A stretch of DNA of 64,000 bases from NCBI RefSeq assembly GCF_030406325.1, contig NZ_JAUEQY010000011.1:124001-188000 (forward strand). Reading direction: 5' to 3'. The position numbers and the translations under genes are program-made. Below are positions 52,047 through 59,600 of this stretch, one piece after another. Source of the DNA: Actinomadura sp. DC4. Lineage in GTDB: Bacteria > Actinomycetota > Actinomycetes > Streptosporangiales > Streptosporangiaceae. How positions within the stretch are numbered: the first letter of the stretch is position 1; each line of letters begins with the position of its first letter. The notes beneath the pieces were generated by a model. It had not been told where the DNA came from, did no database searches, and saw only the letters and a program-made list of their open reading frames with translations.

Positions 52047-52852
52047 CATGATCTCCGGGCGGCCGGGTCGGCCGCGGCGCCGCCGAAGAGGGTGTCGTTC
52101 GTCTCGTGGCTCATCGGCCGTACGAGGTCGTGCCCGTTGGCGAACGTCGTGTTCACGATCAGGCGGCGCCCGTCGCCGCGGATCGGGTAGACGCGGTGCA
52201 TCGTGGTGTCGGTCTTGATGAGGTACGCGTCGCCGGCCTCGAAGGCGTACGAGCGCACGACGCTCTTCAGCAGCGCGCCGTGCACGTCCGGGTTCTCCTT
52301 GTCCCACGACGTGTGCGGCACGGCCTGGACGAACCCGCCGTCGCGGTGGTCCGGGGCCTCGAGGACCAGAATGAACCCATAGGTGTAGTCGTCCCAGTGC
52401 CAGCCGTGCGTGTCGCCGTCGCGGGCGAGCCTGCTGATGACGTAGTGCTCGCCGGGGTACGGGCAGATGAACAGCTCTTCGCCGACGATGTCGGCGAGCA
52501 GGCTACGCAGGGTGGGGGAGAAGTAGACGGAGTGGATGAGCGGCCCGTTGTCCTTGATGACCGGCTGGCCGACCGAGGCCATGTGCCGCGGAGTCCCGTC
52601 GGTTATCTCCATGTCGAAGTCGTGCACCACGCCGAAGCGGTCCATGATGCCGGCGGCCTCGGCCCTGACCTCTTCGAGGAGCCCCTTCGGGCAAAGGTTG
52701 CGCAGGGCAACGACATGCTCGTCCCGGAAAAGCTTGCGGAGGGAGGCTCGTTTTTCTTCGGTGAAGCCGGTCGCGAAATGCTCCCGCAGCAGGTCGTCGA
52801 CGTCTGTGGCGCCGATTTCCCGCTCGGCTCGCGCGGTTTCTGAGCTGCTCAT
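52046..52852 (-). CDS. Fe(II)/2-oxoglutarate-dependent dioxygenase (PhyH-like)
   Basis: The 268-residue soluble enzyme has the double-stranded beta-helix iron site: H152-x-D154 in HGWHWDDY, distal H219 in TTMHRVYP, and an Arg about twelve residues later (RRLIVN) suited to bind 2-oxoglutarate. Asp is present, so hydroxylation rather than halogenation is expected; relatives such as the amino acid halogenase BesD carry Gly there. Free amino acid hydroxylation would suit the ligase context, but the substrate is not established. ATG 52852 is preceded by AAGGG with eight bases between; the longer frame to 53008 has no such site. First gene of the minus-strand operon. Confidence 0.87.
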   Translation of the reverse strand: MSSSETARAEREIGATDVDDLLREHFATGFTEEKRASLRKLFRDEHVVALRNLCPKGLLEEVRAEAAGIMDRFGVVHDFDMEITDGTPRHMASVGQPVIKDNGPLIHSVYFSPTLRSLLADIVGEELFICPYPGEHYVISRLARDGDTHGWHWDDYTYGFILVLEAPDHRDGGFVQAVPHTSWDKENPDVHGALLKSVVRSYAFEAGDAYLIKTDTTMHRVYPIRGDGRRLIVNTTFANGHDLVRPMSHETNDTLFGGAAADPAARRS

Positions 52853-53544
52853 AAAGTATTCCCTTCCATCGCTTCGCCCGGAGTGGATCGTCTTCGGTCC
52901 TGATGTGTTCCCGGAATGACTCGGCCGGCGTTTTTCGCGGCATGGCGAGCCGCTTCTCGCGGAGCTGCGCCCGTAGCGGCACGCCGATGGAGCCGCAGTC
53001 GGCGGCATGTGAGTTGACGTGCGCCTATGTCGGACTTTGGCGCAGGGTGGGCGTGCGGCGGGTGAGCTCTCATCGGGGCCCTCGTCCCACGGTCAGGCCA
53101 TGGCGAGCCGTCGAGCCGCGCGCGCATGGGCCGTTATTTTGAGCCGACGATTCAATGTGGCCGAAGACGCAGATGTGCGTGGCCGTTACCGCGCGCTACC
53201 TCAGAAGGTGGTCGCCCGAGGTATGAAAGCGATTAGCGTCATGATCGACTATTGGCGCTTCCGCTGATTCCGCCATGTGTATGTCCTCCTTGACATCACG
53301 GGCGTCCCACGGGTCGAAAAGAGTATTGCATGACGCCTATGACCTCCACGGTGTGACATGGAACACATTGCTGTGGGCGCAATGGATATCTACAGTGGGC
53401 GACCTTTTCGGCTGGAGATATCGGCGAGTGAGCGCGGGAGCTCCATGCGTGACGGCGGCGCGTACTCGCGGGCGTACAGGGAGGCTTTAGCGGTAATAAA
53501 CCGATCGCTTAGATGTATGGGTTATGGGAAATGGCGGAAATGTT
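52853..53544. other. Long non-coding stretch between the cluster and the alkaline phosphatase gene
   Basis: About 690 bases lack a credible gene. The part 53130-53545 is clearly more A/T-rich than the rest of the window. It should contain the promoter of the minus-strand biosynthetic operon. A TTGACA hexamer occurs at 53290 on the plus strand without a matching -10 box. The short frames at 53019-53267 and 53275-53490 lack ribosome binding sites and actinobacterial codon use. Confidence 0.6.
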
Positions 53545-53581
53545 CGAGGGCACGCACTCCGGTGTGGAGTGCGTGCCCTCG
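53545..53581 (-). terminator. Strong hairpin terminator downstream of the alkaline phosphatase gene
   Basis: A perfect 16-base-pair stem (arms 53545-53560 and 53566-53581, arm sequence CGAGGGCACGCACTCC) encloses a five-base loop. It begins 21 bases past the phosphatase stop. There is no clear U-run, as is common in actinomycetes. Confidence 0.85.
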
Positions 53582-53602
53582 TTCTGCCGTCGAGGCGGGT
53601 CG

Positions 53603-54961
53603 TCAGTGGACGACGCCGAGAGCGCGGGTGAGCGTACGGAACAGGTCGGTCTGGTCCGTGACGCCCACGACGTTGGCGGCCTGGGGACCCTGGGCGGCGA
53701 TCCGCACCTCCGTCCCGGTGTGCTCCTGCGAGACGCCGGGCTTGGTGGTGGCGTAGTTGATCTTCATCTGGGCGCCGTCCGCGGTGATGAGCGTGGCGGT
53801 CTGCCCGGGGCTGTCCGTGGTCGGCGGGACGATCTGGCTGGTGTGGCCGTGGTCGGCGGTGACGACGACGAGAGTGTCGGAGTGGTGGCGGGCGTAGTCG
53901 AGCGAGGCCTTCACGGCCTTGTCGAACTCCACGTTCTCGCCGATCTGGCCACACGGGTTGGCGGCGTGGTCCTGCTTGTCGATCGAGGCGCCCTCGATCT
54001 GAAGGAAGAAGCCCTTGCGGCTGTGCGCGGACTGGGCGTCGAGGAGGCTGATCGCCTTGCCGGCCATGTCCGTCAGGTGCGGGCCGGTGAACGCGGTGTT
54101 GGGCGTGCACCGGGCCGGCTCGGTGCCGCCGACCTTGGCGAGCGGGCCGGTCTGCTCCAGCGGCAGGTTCGAGTCGGCGAACAGGCCGAGGAGCCTTTTG
54201 CCCGGCTTGGCGGCGGCGAGCCCGGGAGCGTCGGTGACGACGTTGTAGCCGGCGGCGGCGGCCTGGTCGATCACGGTCTTGTTCTTGTACGGCCCGGCCT
54301 TGATCGTCTGAGCGAAGCGGGCCTTGCCGCCGCCGAGGTAGACGTCGGCGCCGGTCTGGACCTGCTGCTCGGAGATCGAGCCGGGGCCGCCGTTCACCTT
54401 GTCCTGCAGCGGGCAGTTGGCCATGTCGGCCGGGCCCTCACAGGAGCGGTCGGCGACGTGCGCGGAGAGCACCGCGGGGGTGGCGTCGCCGAGTTCGGCC
54501 GTGGTGACGTCGCCGGTACGGAAGCCGGCCTTCTTGGCCAGCTCGAGCACCGTCGGCTGCGGCTTGCCGTCCGGGGTCACCGAGATCGCGCCGTTGTAGG
54601 TCTTGTGCCCGGTCGACCATCCGCTGCCGCTGGCGGCCGAGTCGGTGACATAGTCCGGCTTGCTCGGGTCGGCCTTGGTCAGCGCGTACGTGGTGTACTC
54701 ACCGGTCAGCGGGAGCGTGTCGAGGGCCAGCCGGCCGGCGGCGCCCTTGGAGTAGTTGCGGGCGATCGTGATCTCCGAGTCGCCCATCCCGTCGCCGATC
54801 AACAGGATGACGTTGCGGGCGGTGCCGCCCTTGATCGCGGACCGGACACTGCTGGTCCGGTCGCCGTTGGAGGCCAGAGTCGGCACGGCCGCCCCGGTCA
54901 GCAGCCCGATCGCGGCCACCGCGACCACGCCACGGCGGATCAGCCTCGACTTTGAGGTCAT
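53603..54961 (-). CDS. phoA: Exported alkaline phosphatase (PhoA type)
   Basis: The 452-residue protein begins with a signal peptide (MTSKSRLIRR, then a hydrophobic run to about residue 30). It carries the classic motifs: ILLIGDGMGDSE for metal, VTDSAASGSG with the nucleophilic Ser, GASIDKQDHAAN, VVVTADHGHTS, and a late EHTGTEV His ligand. It hydrolyses phosphomonoesters outside the cell to scavenge phosphate. GAGGAG lies about ten bases before ATG. A three-unit 11-base direct repeat resembling a PHO box lies 80-112 bases upstream, so control by PhoP is likely. A strong hairpin follows the gene. Confidence 0.95.
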   Translation of the reverse strand: MTSKSRLIRRGVVAVAAIGLLTGAAVPTLASNGDRTSSVRSAIKGGTARNVILLIGDGMGDSEITIARNYSKGAAGRLALDTLPLTGEYTTYALTKADPSKPDYVTDSAASGSGWSTGHKTYNGAISVTPDGKPQPTVLELAKKAGFRTGDVTTAELGDATPAVLSAHVADRSCEGPADMANCPLQDKVNGGPGSISEQQVQTGADVYLGGGKARFAQTIKAGPYKNKTVIDQAAAAGYNVVTDAPGLAAAKPGKRLLGLFADSNLPLEQTGPLAKVGGTEPARCTPNTAFTGPHLTDMAGKAISLLDAQSAHSRKGFFLQIEGASIDKQDHAANPCGQIGENVEFDKAVKASLDYARHHSDTLVVVTADHGHTSQIVPPTTDSPGQTATLITADGAQMKINYATTKPGVSQEHTGTEVRIAAQGPQAANVVGVTDQTDLFRTLTRALGVVH

Positions 54962-55040
54962 ACGGCAAATTCTCCTCTGCGGGGGAACGATCTATGGCAG
55001 CAAGCACACGCCACCAGTGCCTCATGACGCACCACACAAG

Positions 55041-55073
55041 GCCAGGCAAAGGAGAGGCAAAAAACAGGTAAAG
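55041..55073 (-). promoter_or_regulatory. PHO-box-like direct repeat upstream of phoA
   Basis: On the minus strand three consecutive 11-base units read CTTTACCTGTT, TTTTGCCTCTC and CTTTGCCTGGC. The 11-base period and (T/C)TTT(A/G)CC core resemble the G-T-T-C-A-C-C direct repeats bound by PhoP in Streptomyces. The distance to the phoA start fits a promoter site. Confidence 0.6.
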
Positions 55074-55224
55074 ACGGCAGTTCGGCGGCGGGCCCCGAGC
55101 CGCCGCACGTCGCGGCGCCGGCCCTCGCGGCGACGGAGCCGGGCCGGCCGGCGAGGTCATAGAGGTGGTGGCCGGGGGGTGACGTCTCGTCGCCCTGGTC
55201 GCCGGCCGTCTCGCCGCGAAGATG

Positions 55225-55250
55225 ACCGCCGCCTGCGGACAGGCGGCGGT
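55225..55250 (-). terminator. Hairpin terminator downstream of the small membrane protein gene
   Basis: A perfect 11-base-pair stem (ACCGCCGCCTG and its complement) has a CGGA loop. It lies about 115 bases past the stop at 55365. The rest of 54962-55364 holds the phoA promoter region and nothing else recognisable. Confidence 0.65.
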
Positions 55251-55364
55251 AAATGGGCGCTCCGCCCCAGAGCCAGGCCGGACCCGCGGTGGTCGCGGGC
55301 GCTCGGCCCGCCGGTGCCCCGGCCCGTCGGCATCTTCAGGCCGCGGTCCAGGCGAAGGCGTCTC

Positions 55365-55649
55365 TCAGCCCGTCGGCATCTTCTCTCGTGCCCGGGCCTT
55401 CATCTCCTCGACCTTCTCGGACGGACGGGTCTCGCCCATCTCCTCTTCCAGCCGCATCCCGTTGCCCAGGGCGAAGAAGGCCGGGGCCCACTGCCCGACG
55501 AAGATCCCCCAACGGTCGGCGCGGGCGATGCCCTTCGACTCCAGGTTGCGTGAGGTGAACCACGACGCGATCGACAGACCGATGGACGCGAGCCCCGCGG
55601 TGTAGAGCATCGACGACGAAATGCCGGCCTTGCGCAAGAGCTTGATCAC
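55365..55649 (-). CDS. Small membrane protein, hypothetical
   Basis: The 94-residue product starts at GTG 55649 with GGGGGGA four bases upstream; the longer frame to 55730 lacks such a site. It has hydrophobic segments near residues 10-28 (SSMLYTAGLASIGLSIASW) and 44-60 (WGIFVGQWAPAFFALGN), then a charged helical tail (EEMGETRPSEKVEEMKARAREK). I recall similar short proteins in other actinomycetes without assigned function. It stands alone between phoA and the phosphatase-regulator gene. A 16-base direct repeat (55322 and 55368) overlaps its end. Confidence 0.75.
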   Translation of the reverse strand: MIKLLRKAGISSSMLYTAGLASIGLSIASWFTSRNLESKGIARADRWGIFVGQWAPAFFALGNGMRLEEEMGETRPSEKVEEMKARAREKMPTG

Positions 55650-55761
55650 GAAATCCCCCCGATGAGCTGCGGACTGACGTTTCGTGTCTGAATACCCAGG
55701 TACCGGGACGGCCACCTCGGCGTGACTCACCGCAGGTCGGATTTTGCGAACGCGTGGCGGA

Positions 55762-56982
55762 TCAGCCGGCGAGCAGCAGGATCGCCAGGTCGTCGGTCAG
55801 CACGCCGCCGTTGAGGTCCTCGGCGTCGGCGACCAGCGCGTCGATGAGGTCCTGTCCGGTCATGCCTCGCCGCAGAGCCTGGGCGGCGAGGTCCACCAGG
55901 CCCTCGGTGTCGAGCCGCCGCGAGCCATGCCCGACGCGGCCCTCGATCAGGCCGTCGGTGTAGAGCATCAGCCCCCAGGAGTCCGGGAGCTCGATCTCCG
56001 CGGCCGGCCACTCGCCGTCGGTGAACAGCCCGATGGCCGGGCCGCACGCCTCCTCCGGCATCGCCCGTACGCCGGAGCCGCTGAACAGCAGCGGGCGGGG
56101 ATGCCCGGCGCGGTACATCGTGGCGTGCCGGCGGTCGGGGTGGACCGTCACCATGCACAGGGTGGTGAAGATCTCCTCGGTCCACCGTTCGAGCGTCAGG
56201 ACGCGGTCCAGCGTGACGAGCAGTGCCTCGCCCCGCTGGCCCGCCAGGACCAGCGTGCGCCAGGCCATGCGCAGCCGTACGCCGAGGGACGCCTCGTCCG
56301 GGCCGTGCCCGCTGACGTCCCCGATCATCAGGTGGACCGCCCCGTCGGGCGTCTGGATGGTGTCGTAGAAGTCGCCGCCGAGCAGCGCGCGTCGCCGGCC
56401 CGGGCTGTAGCGGGTGTGGTGACGCAGCAGAACGTCGTCGAGCTGGGGCACGGGCAGCAGGCCGCGCGCCAGGCGGTTGTTCTCCGAGCTGAGGAGGCGC
56501 GCCTCGCCGAGTTCGCGCTCGGACTCGTCGGCACGCTTCCGCTCGATCGCGTATCGGACCGCGCGGGTCAGCAGCGGGGGCTCGACCTCCTGCTTGACCA
56601 GGTAGTCCTGCGCGCCGGCCCCGACCGCGGCCACGCCGACCTGGGCGTCGTTGAGCCCGGTCAGCACGAGTACGGCCGTGTGCGGCGCCAGGCGGAGCAC
56701 CTCGCGCAACATGTCCAGGCCGTTCGCGTCCGGCAGTGACAGATCGACCAGGACGCAGTGGAAGCCGGGTCCGCCAGGGCCCAGGAAGCCTCGGGCCTCC
56801 GCGAAGCTGCGCGCCACGACGAGCTGGGCGTCGAGTTCGCCCTCGTCGAGGAACTCCTGCACCAGCAGCGCGTCGCCCAGATCGTCCTCGATCAGCAGGA
56901 TGTCGAGCGCGTCGCGCCCCGCGACCGGGACGCGGGAGGGATCAAAGAGATCGGCGGTCCTCACCGGTATCGGGCCTCTCAT
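55762..56982 (-). CDS. Response regulator with PP2C/SpoIIE-type phosphatase output domain
   Basis: The 406-residue protein has a receiver domain (about 25-150; LLIEDDLGDA, phosphoacceptor D80 in LVDLSLPDANG, LTGLND, YLVKQE). A short coiled linker (about 150-180) leads to an RsbU/SpoIIE-like PP2C domain with GGDFYD, IGDVSGHG, YRAGHPRP, LMLYTDGLIEGR and DDLAILLL, all metal-site elements present. Such proteins dephosphorylate anti-sigma-factor antagonists in partner-switching control. ATG 56982 is given, but it has no good ribosome binding site; GTG 56964 with AGAGG ten bases ahead is an alternative. It is divergent from the receiver/kinase pair at 57414-59452, which may share its signal. Confidence 0.9.
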   Translation of the reverse strand: MRGPIPVRTADLFDPSRVPVAGRDALDILLIEDDLGDALLVQEFLDEGELDAQLVVARSFAEARGFLGPGGPGFHCVLVDLSLPDANGLDMLREVLRLAPHTAVLVLTGLNDAQVGVAAVGAGAQDYLVKQEVEPPLLTRAVRYAIERKRADESERELGEARLLSSENNRLARGLLPVPQLDDVLLRHHTRYSPGRRRALLGGDFYDTIQTPDGAVHLMIGDVSGHGPDEASLGVRLRMAWRTLVLAGQRGEALLVTLDRVLTLERWTEEIFTTLCMVTVHPDRRHATMYRAGHPRPLLFSGSGVRAMPEEACGPAIGLFTDGEWPAAEIELPDSWGLMLYTDGLIEGRVGHGSRRLDTEGLVDLAAQALRRGMTGQDLIDALVADAEDLNGGVLTDDLAILLLAG

Positions 56983-57413
56983 GGCAAGCTGGGTTCGGCC
57001 GCGGGCGTGCGGCGGGGGGAAGGCTGAGTGAGGAAGCGGAGCGCAGGGCGCGCGATCGCGTCTTAGCACCATACGTCCGATACGGCGTCGTTCGCTCATG
57101 ACATCGCAACCGCCTGCACACTCCCACCCTGAAGCGGGAAGCCCGCCACTCTGCCACCGAGTGTCACGATACCGAGCCGGTTGCCGCCCGACAACAGACG
57201 TCCCCCGTACCGCCGTCCAGGGGGGTCTTGTCCTGGTACGTTGCCTAGGCGGGTCCGAACCACATGCGACCGCGCAAAGGGAAGCGGAGTTCTGGGGATC
57301 GGCGACCCGCCCTACAATCGAACCTGACCGTGCCGCTGCGGCGGACGCCATCAGGTGTGACGCCCCGTAACCGTTTGAGCTCCTGATGTGAGCCCACCAT
57401 GACAGGAGTCGCG
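56983..57413. other. Divergent intergenic region of the signalling genes
   Basis: These 431 bases contain no convincing gene. They hold the start region of the phosphatase regulator and, on the plus strand, the promoter candidate at 57290-57318. No strong inverted repeat was found. Confidence 0.5.
57290..57318 (+). promoter_or_regulatory. Candidate sigma-70-type promoter for the receiver gene
   Basis: TTCTGG (57290-57295) and TACAAT (57313-57318) are separated by 17 bases, about 95 bases before the receiver start. The -10 box is good and the -35 box is weak. Confidence 0.45.
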
Positions 57414-57851
57414 ATGGCCGCCATGGCGCCCGCACACCCCTATCGCATCCTGCTGGTCGAAGACGACCCCGGGGACGCGATGCTCGTCGAGGAGGCCCTG
57501 CTCGACGGCGCCGAGGACCGCAGCGTCGTCCAGGTATCCGATGGCGTCGCGGCGCTCGAATACCTACGCGACACCGCGCAGCCCCGGCCCGACCTCATCG
57601 TGCTCGACCTCAACATGCCGCGGATGAACGGCGCCGAGACGCTCAAGGCCCTCAAGGAGGACGAGGCCCTCAAGTCCATCCCCACGGTGATCCTCACCAC
57701 CTCGGCCGCGAGCCAGGACGTCTCGGCCGCGTACGCCACCTACGCCAGCGCGTACGTCGTCAAGCCGGTCAACCTCGACGACTTCATCAGCGCGGTGCGC
57801 AACATCGACACGTTCTACCGGGAGTTCGCCGAGCACCCCCCGAACGACTAG
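57414..57851 (+). CDS. Single-domain response regulator (Rcp1-like receiver)
   Basis: The 145-residue protein is only a receiver domain: ILLVEDDPGDAMLVEEAL acidic pocket, phosphoacceptor D65 in IVLDLNMPRMNG, ILTTSAA switch Thr, and Lys in YVVKPVN. The family partners phytochrome-like and CHASE-type kinases. ATG 57414 is chosen because AGGAG lies five bases ahead; ATG 57399 would add five residues with no site. It converges on the kinase gene at 57848; the two stops share the bases CTAG. Phosphotransfer between them is likely. Confidence 0.92.
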   Translation: MAAMAPAHPYRILLVEDDPGDAMLVEEALLDGAEDRSVVQVSDGVAALEYLRDTAQPRPDLIVLDLNMPRMNGAETLKALKEDEALKSIPTVILTTSAASQDVSAAYATYASAYVVKPVNLDDFISAVRNIDTFYREFAEHPPND

Positions 57852-59452
57852 ACCCCTTCGGCCTCGGCGGGGAGCGTGAAGGCGATCTTCGTCCCCGGCG
57901 TGTGAGTCGTGTCGACGCCGATCGTGCCGCCGTGGAACTCCACGATCTTCTTGCACATGGCCAGGCCGATGCCCGTACCGGGATAGGACTCGCGGGTGTG
58001 CAGGCGCTGGAAGATGACGAAGACCCGCTCGGCGTACTCCTCACCGATTCCGATGCCGTTGTCGGCGACCGCGAACTGCCACATGTCGCCCTGCCGCGCC
58101 GCGGACACCCGGATCTCCGGGGTCCGGTCGGGCGACCGGAACTTGATCGCGTTGGACAGCAGGTTCTGCAGCAGCAGCGCGAGCTGACCCGGATCTCCGG
58201 TGACGGTCGGGAGCGGGTCGTGCTCGACGTGCGCGCCGGCCTCCTCGATCGCGACGCTGAGGGTGTTCTCGGTCGTCGTGTACACCTCCTCCAGGTCGAC
58301 GTCGGCGCGCGACTCGTGGAAGCGGCCGACGCGGGAGAACTGCAGAAGGTCGTTGATGAGCGTCTGCATGCGGTTGGCGCCGTCGATCGCGAAGTCGATG
58401 TACTGGTTGGCGCGCTCGTCCAGCTGGTCGCCGTAACGGCGCCGCAGCATCTGACTGAAGCTCGCGACCTTGCGCAGGGGCTCCTGCAGGTCGTGGGAGG
58501 CGACGTACGCGAACTGCTCCAGCTCGGCGTTGGAGCGTCGCAGCTCGCCGGTCTGGTCGGCCAGCCGGTCGCGGGCACGCCCGGAGACGGCGAGCTCCGC
58601 GGTGAGCCGTCGCCGCATGGCCTCGACGCTCGCGGCCACGCTGCGCAGGTCGGCCGGTCCGCGCGGGACGATGGGGTGGGCGAAGTCACCGGCGGCGACC
58701 TGCGCGGTGTCGGTGCCGAGGCGTTCGAGCGGAGTGGTGACGCCGCGGCGCAGTCCGGTGAAGACCAGCCCGGCGATCACCAGGATCAGCGCGGCGATGC
58801 CGAAGAAGATCGCGTTGCGCTCGTTGCGGACGGTGTCGAGGTCGGCGCGGCCGGCGGCGCGGTCCTGCGTCAGGTGCTGTTGCTGCGCGGCCATCGCGGC
58901 GCGCAGGGCGTCGAAGTCGGTCTTGCCCGCACCGGCCCGCTCGTCCGCGACACGTGTCGCCGCGGCGCCCTTGGCGGCGGCGATCGGCGTGGCGACCTGG
59001 TCCTGCCAGGCCGTGGCGTGCCGCAGGACCAGGGCCAGGTCCGCGCGTTCACGCGGCGCCTCGACCAGCGGGTTGAGCACGCGGAGAGCGGCCTGCTGCT
59101 GTGCCTTGCCTTCGAGGTAGGGCTGGAGAAAGTCCGCGCGGCCGGTCATCCCGTAGCCGCGGATGCCGGTCTCCTGGTCGAGCATGGCGGCCTCGAATCG
59201 GATCGAGGCGATCAGCATCGACGACTCGCGGTCGACCAGCCGGTCCGTCACCGTACCGGCGTGATGGAGGGCCCAGACCCCGAGGAGGCCGAGAGCGGCC
59301 AGCACCGCCAGCGCGACGCTGACGCCCAGCTGCAGCCATCGCCGGGTCGTCCAGCGACCGAAGGCCGGGGGCGGCACGACGGCGTCCGCCTTCTCTTCGG
59401 CGTCGCCGCCGTCGATCTCGGCGACCGGTGACGCCGTGGGTTCGGGGGCCAT
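57848..59452 (-). CDS. Membrane sensor histidine kinase with CHASE3 and HAMP domains
   Basis: The 534-residue protein has a membrane helix at about 38-62. An extracytoplasmic CHASE3-type helical sensor follows (about 65-205; AMLDQETGIRGYGMTG, FLQPYLEG), then a second membrane helix (about 213-233) and a HAMP segment. The HisKA domain has phosphoacceptor H320 in ASHDLQEPLR. The HATPase domain shows LLQNLLSNAIKF, VADNGIGIG and GTGIGLAMCKKI. GGAG lies five bases before ATG. It overlaps the receiver gene tail to tail by four bases. This kinase type commonly signals to stand-alone receivers such as the one next door. The stimulus is unknown. Confidence 0.93.
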   Translation of the reverse strand: MAPEPTASPVAEIDGGDAEEKADAVVPPPAFGRWTTRRWLQLGVSVALAVLAALGLLGVWALHHAGTVTDRLVDRESSMLIASIRFEAAMLDQETGIRGYGMTGRADFLQPYLEGKAQQQAALRVLNPLVEAPRERADLALVLRHATAWQDQVATPIAAAKGAAATRVADERAGAGKTDFDALRAAMAAQQQHLTQDRAAGRADLDTVRNERNAIFFGIAALILVIAGLVFTGLRRGVTTPLERLGTDTAQVAAGDFAHPIVPRGPADLRSVAASVEAMRRRLTAELAVSGRARDRLADQTGELRRSNAELEQFAYVASHDLQEPLRKVASFSQMLRRRYGDQLDERANQYIDFAIDGANRMQTLINDLLQFSRVGRFHESRADVDLEEVYTTTENTLSVAIEEAGAHVEHDPLPTVTGDPGQLALLLQNLLSNAIKFRSPDRTPEIRVSAARQGDMWQFAVADNGIGIGEEYAERVFVIFQRLHTRESYPGTGIGLAMCKKIVEFHGGTIGVDTTHTPGTKIAFTLPAEAEGV

Positions 59453-59600
59453 GAATCTCCGCTTTCACACTCAGGTGGCCGACGCGCCGCGACGAGGCAC
59501 GGCGGATACCCGACGATATCGCCGGTGACCATGCCGGACGTCGCACGGCCGCCCGGGTGTCACACTGAACGTGGCCGACCTTCCGAGCGGACGGGGTCAC

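Noticed and set aside
40677-52852. NRPS or PKS modules, radical SAM enzymes or RiPP precursor genes in the cluster
   Set aside because: None of the expected motifs (carrier Ser site, adenylation cores, CxxxCxxC, short leader peptide gene) was found in any frame inspected.
53019-53490. Two short plus-strand frames in the A/T-rich gap
   Set aside because: No ribosome binding site, no conserved-looking features, unusual codon use for this genome.
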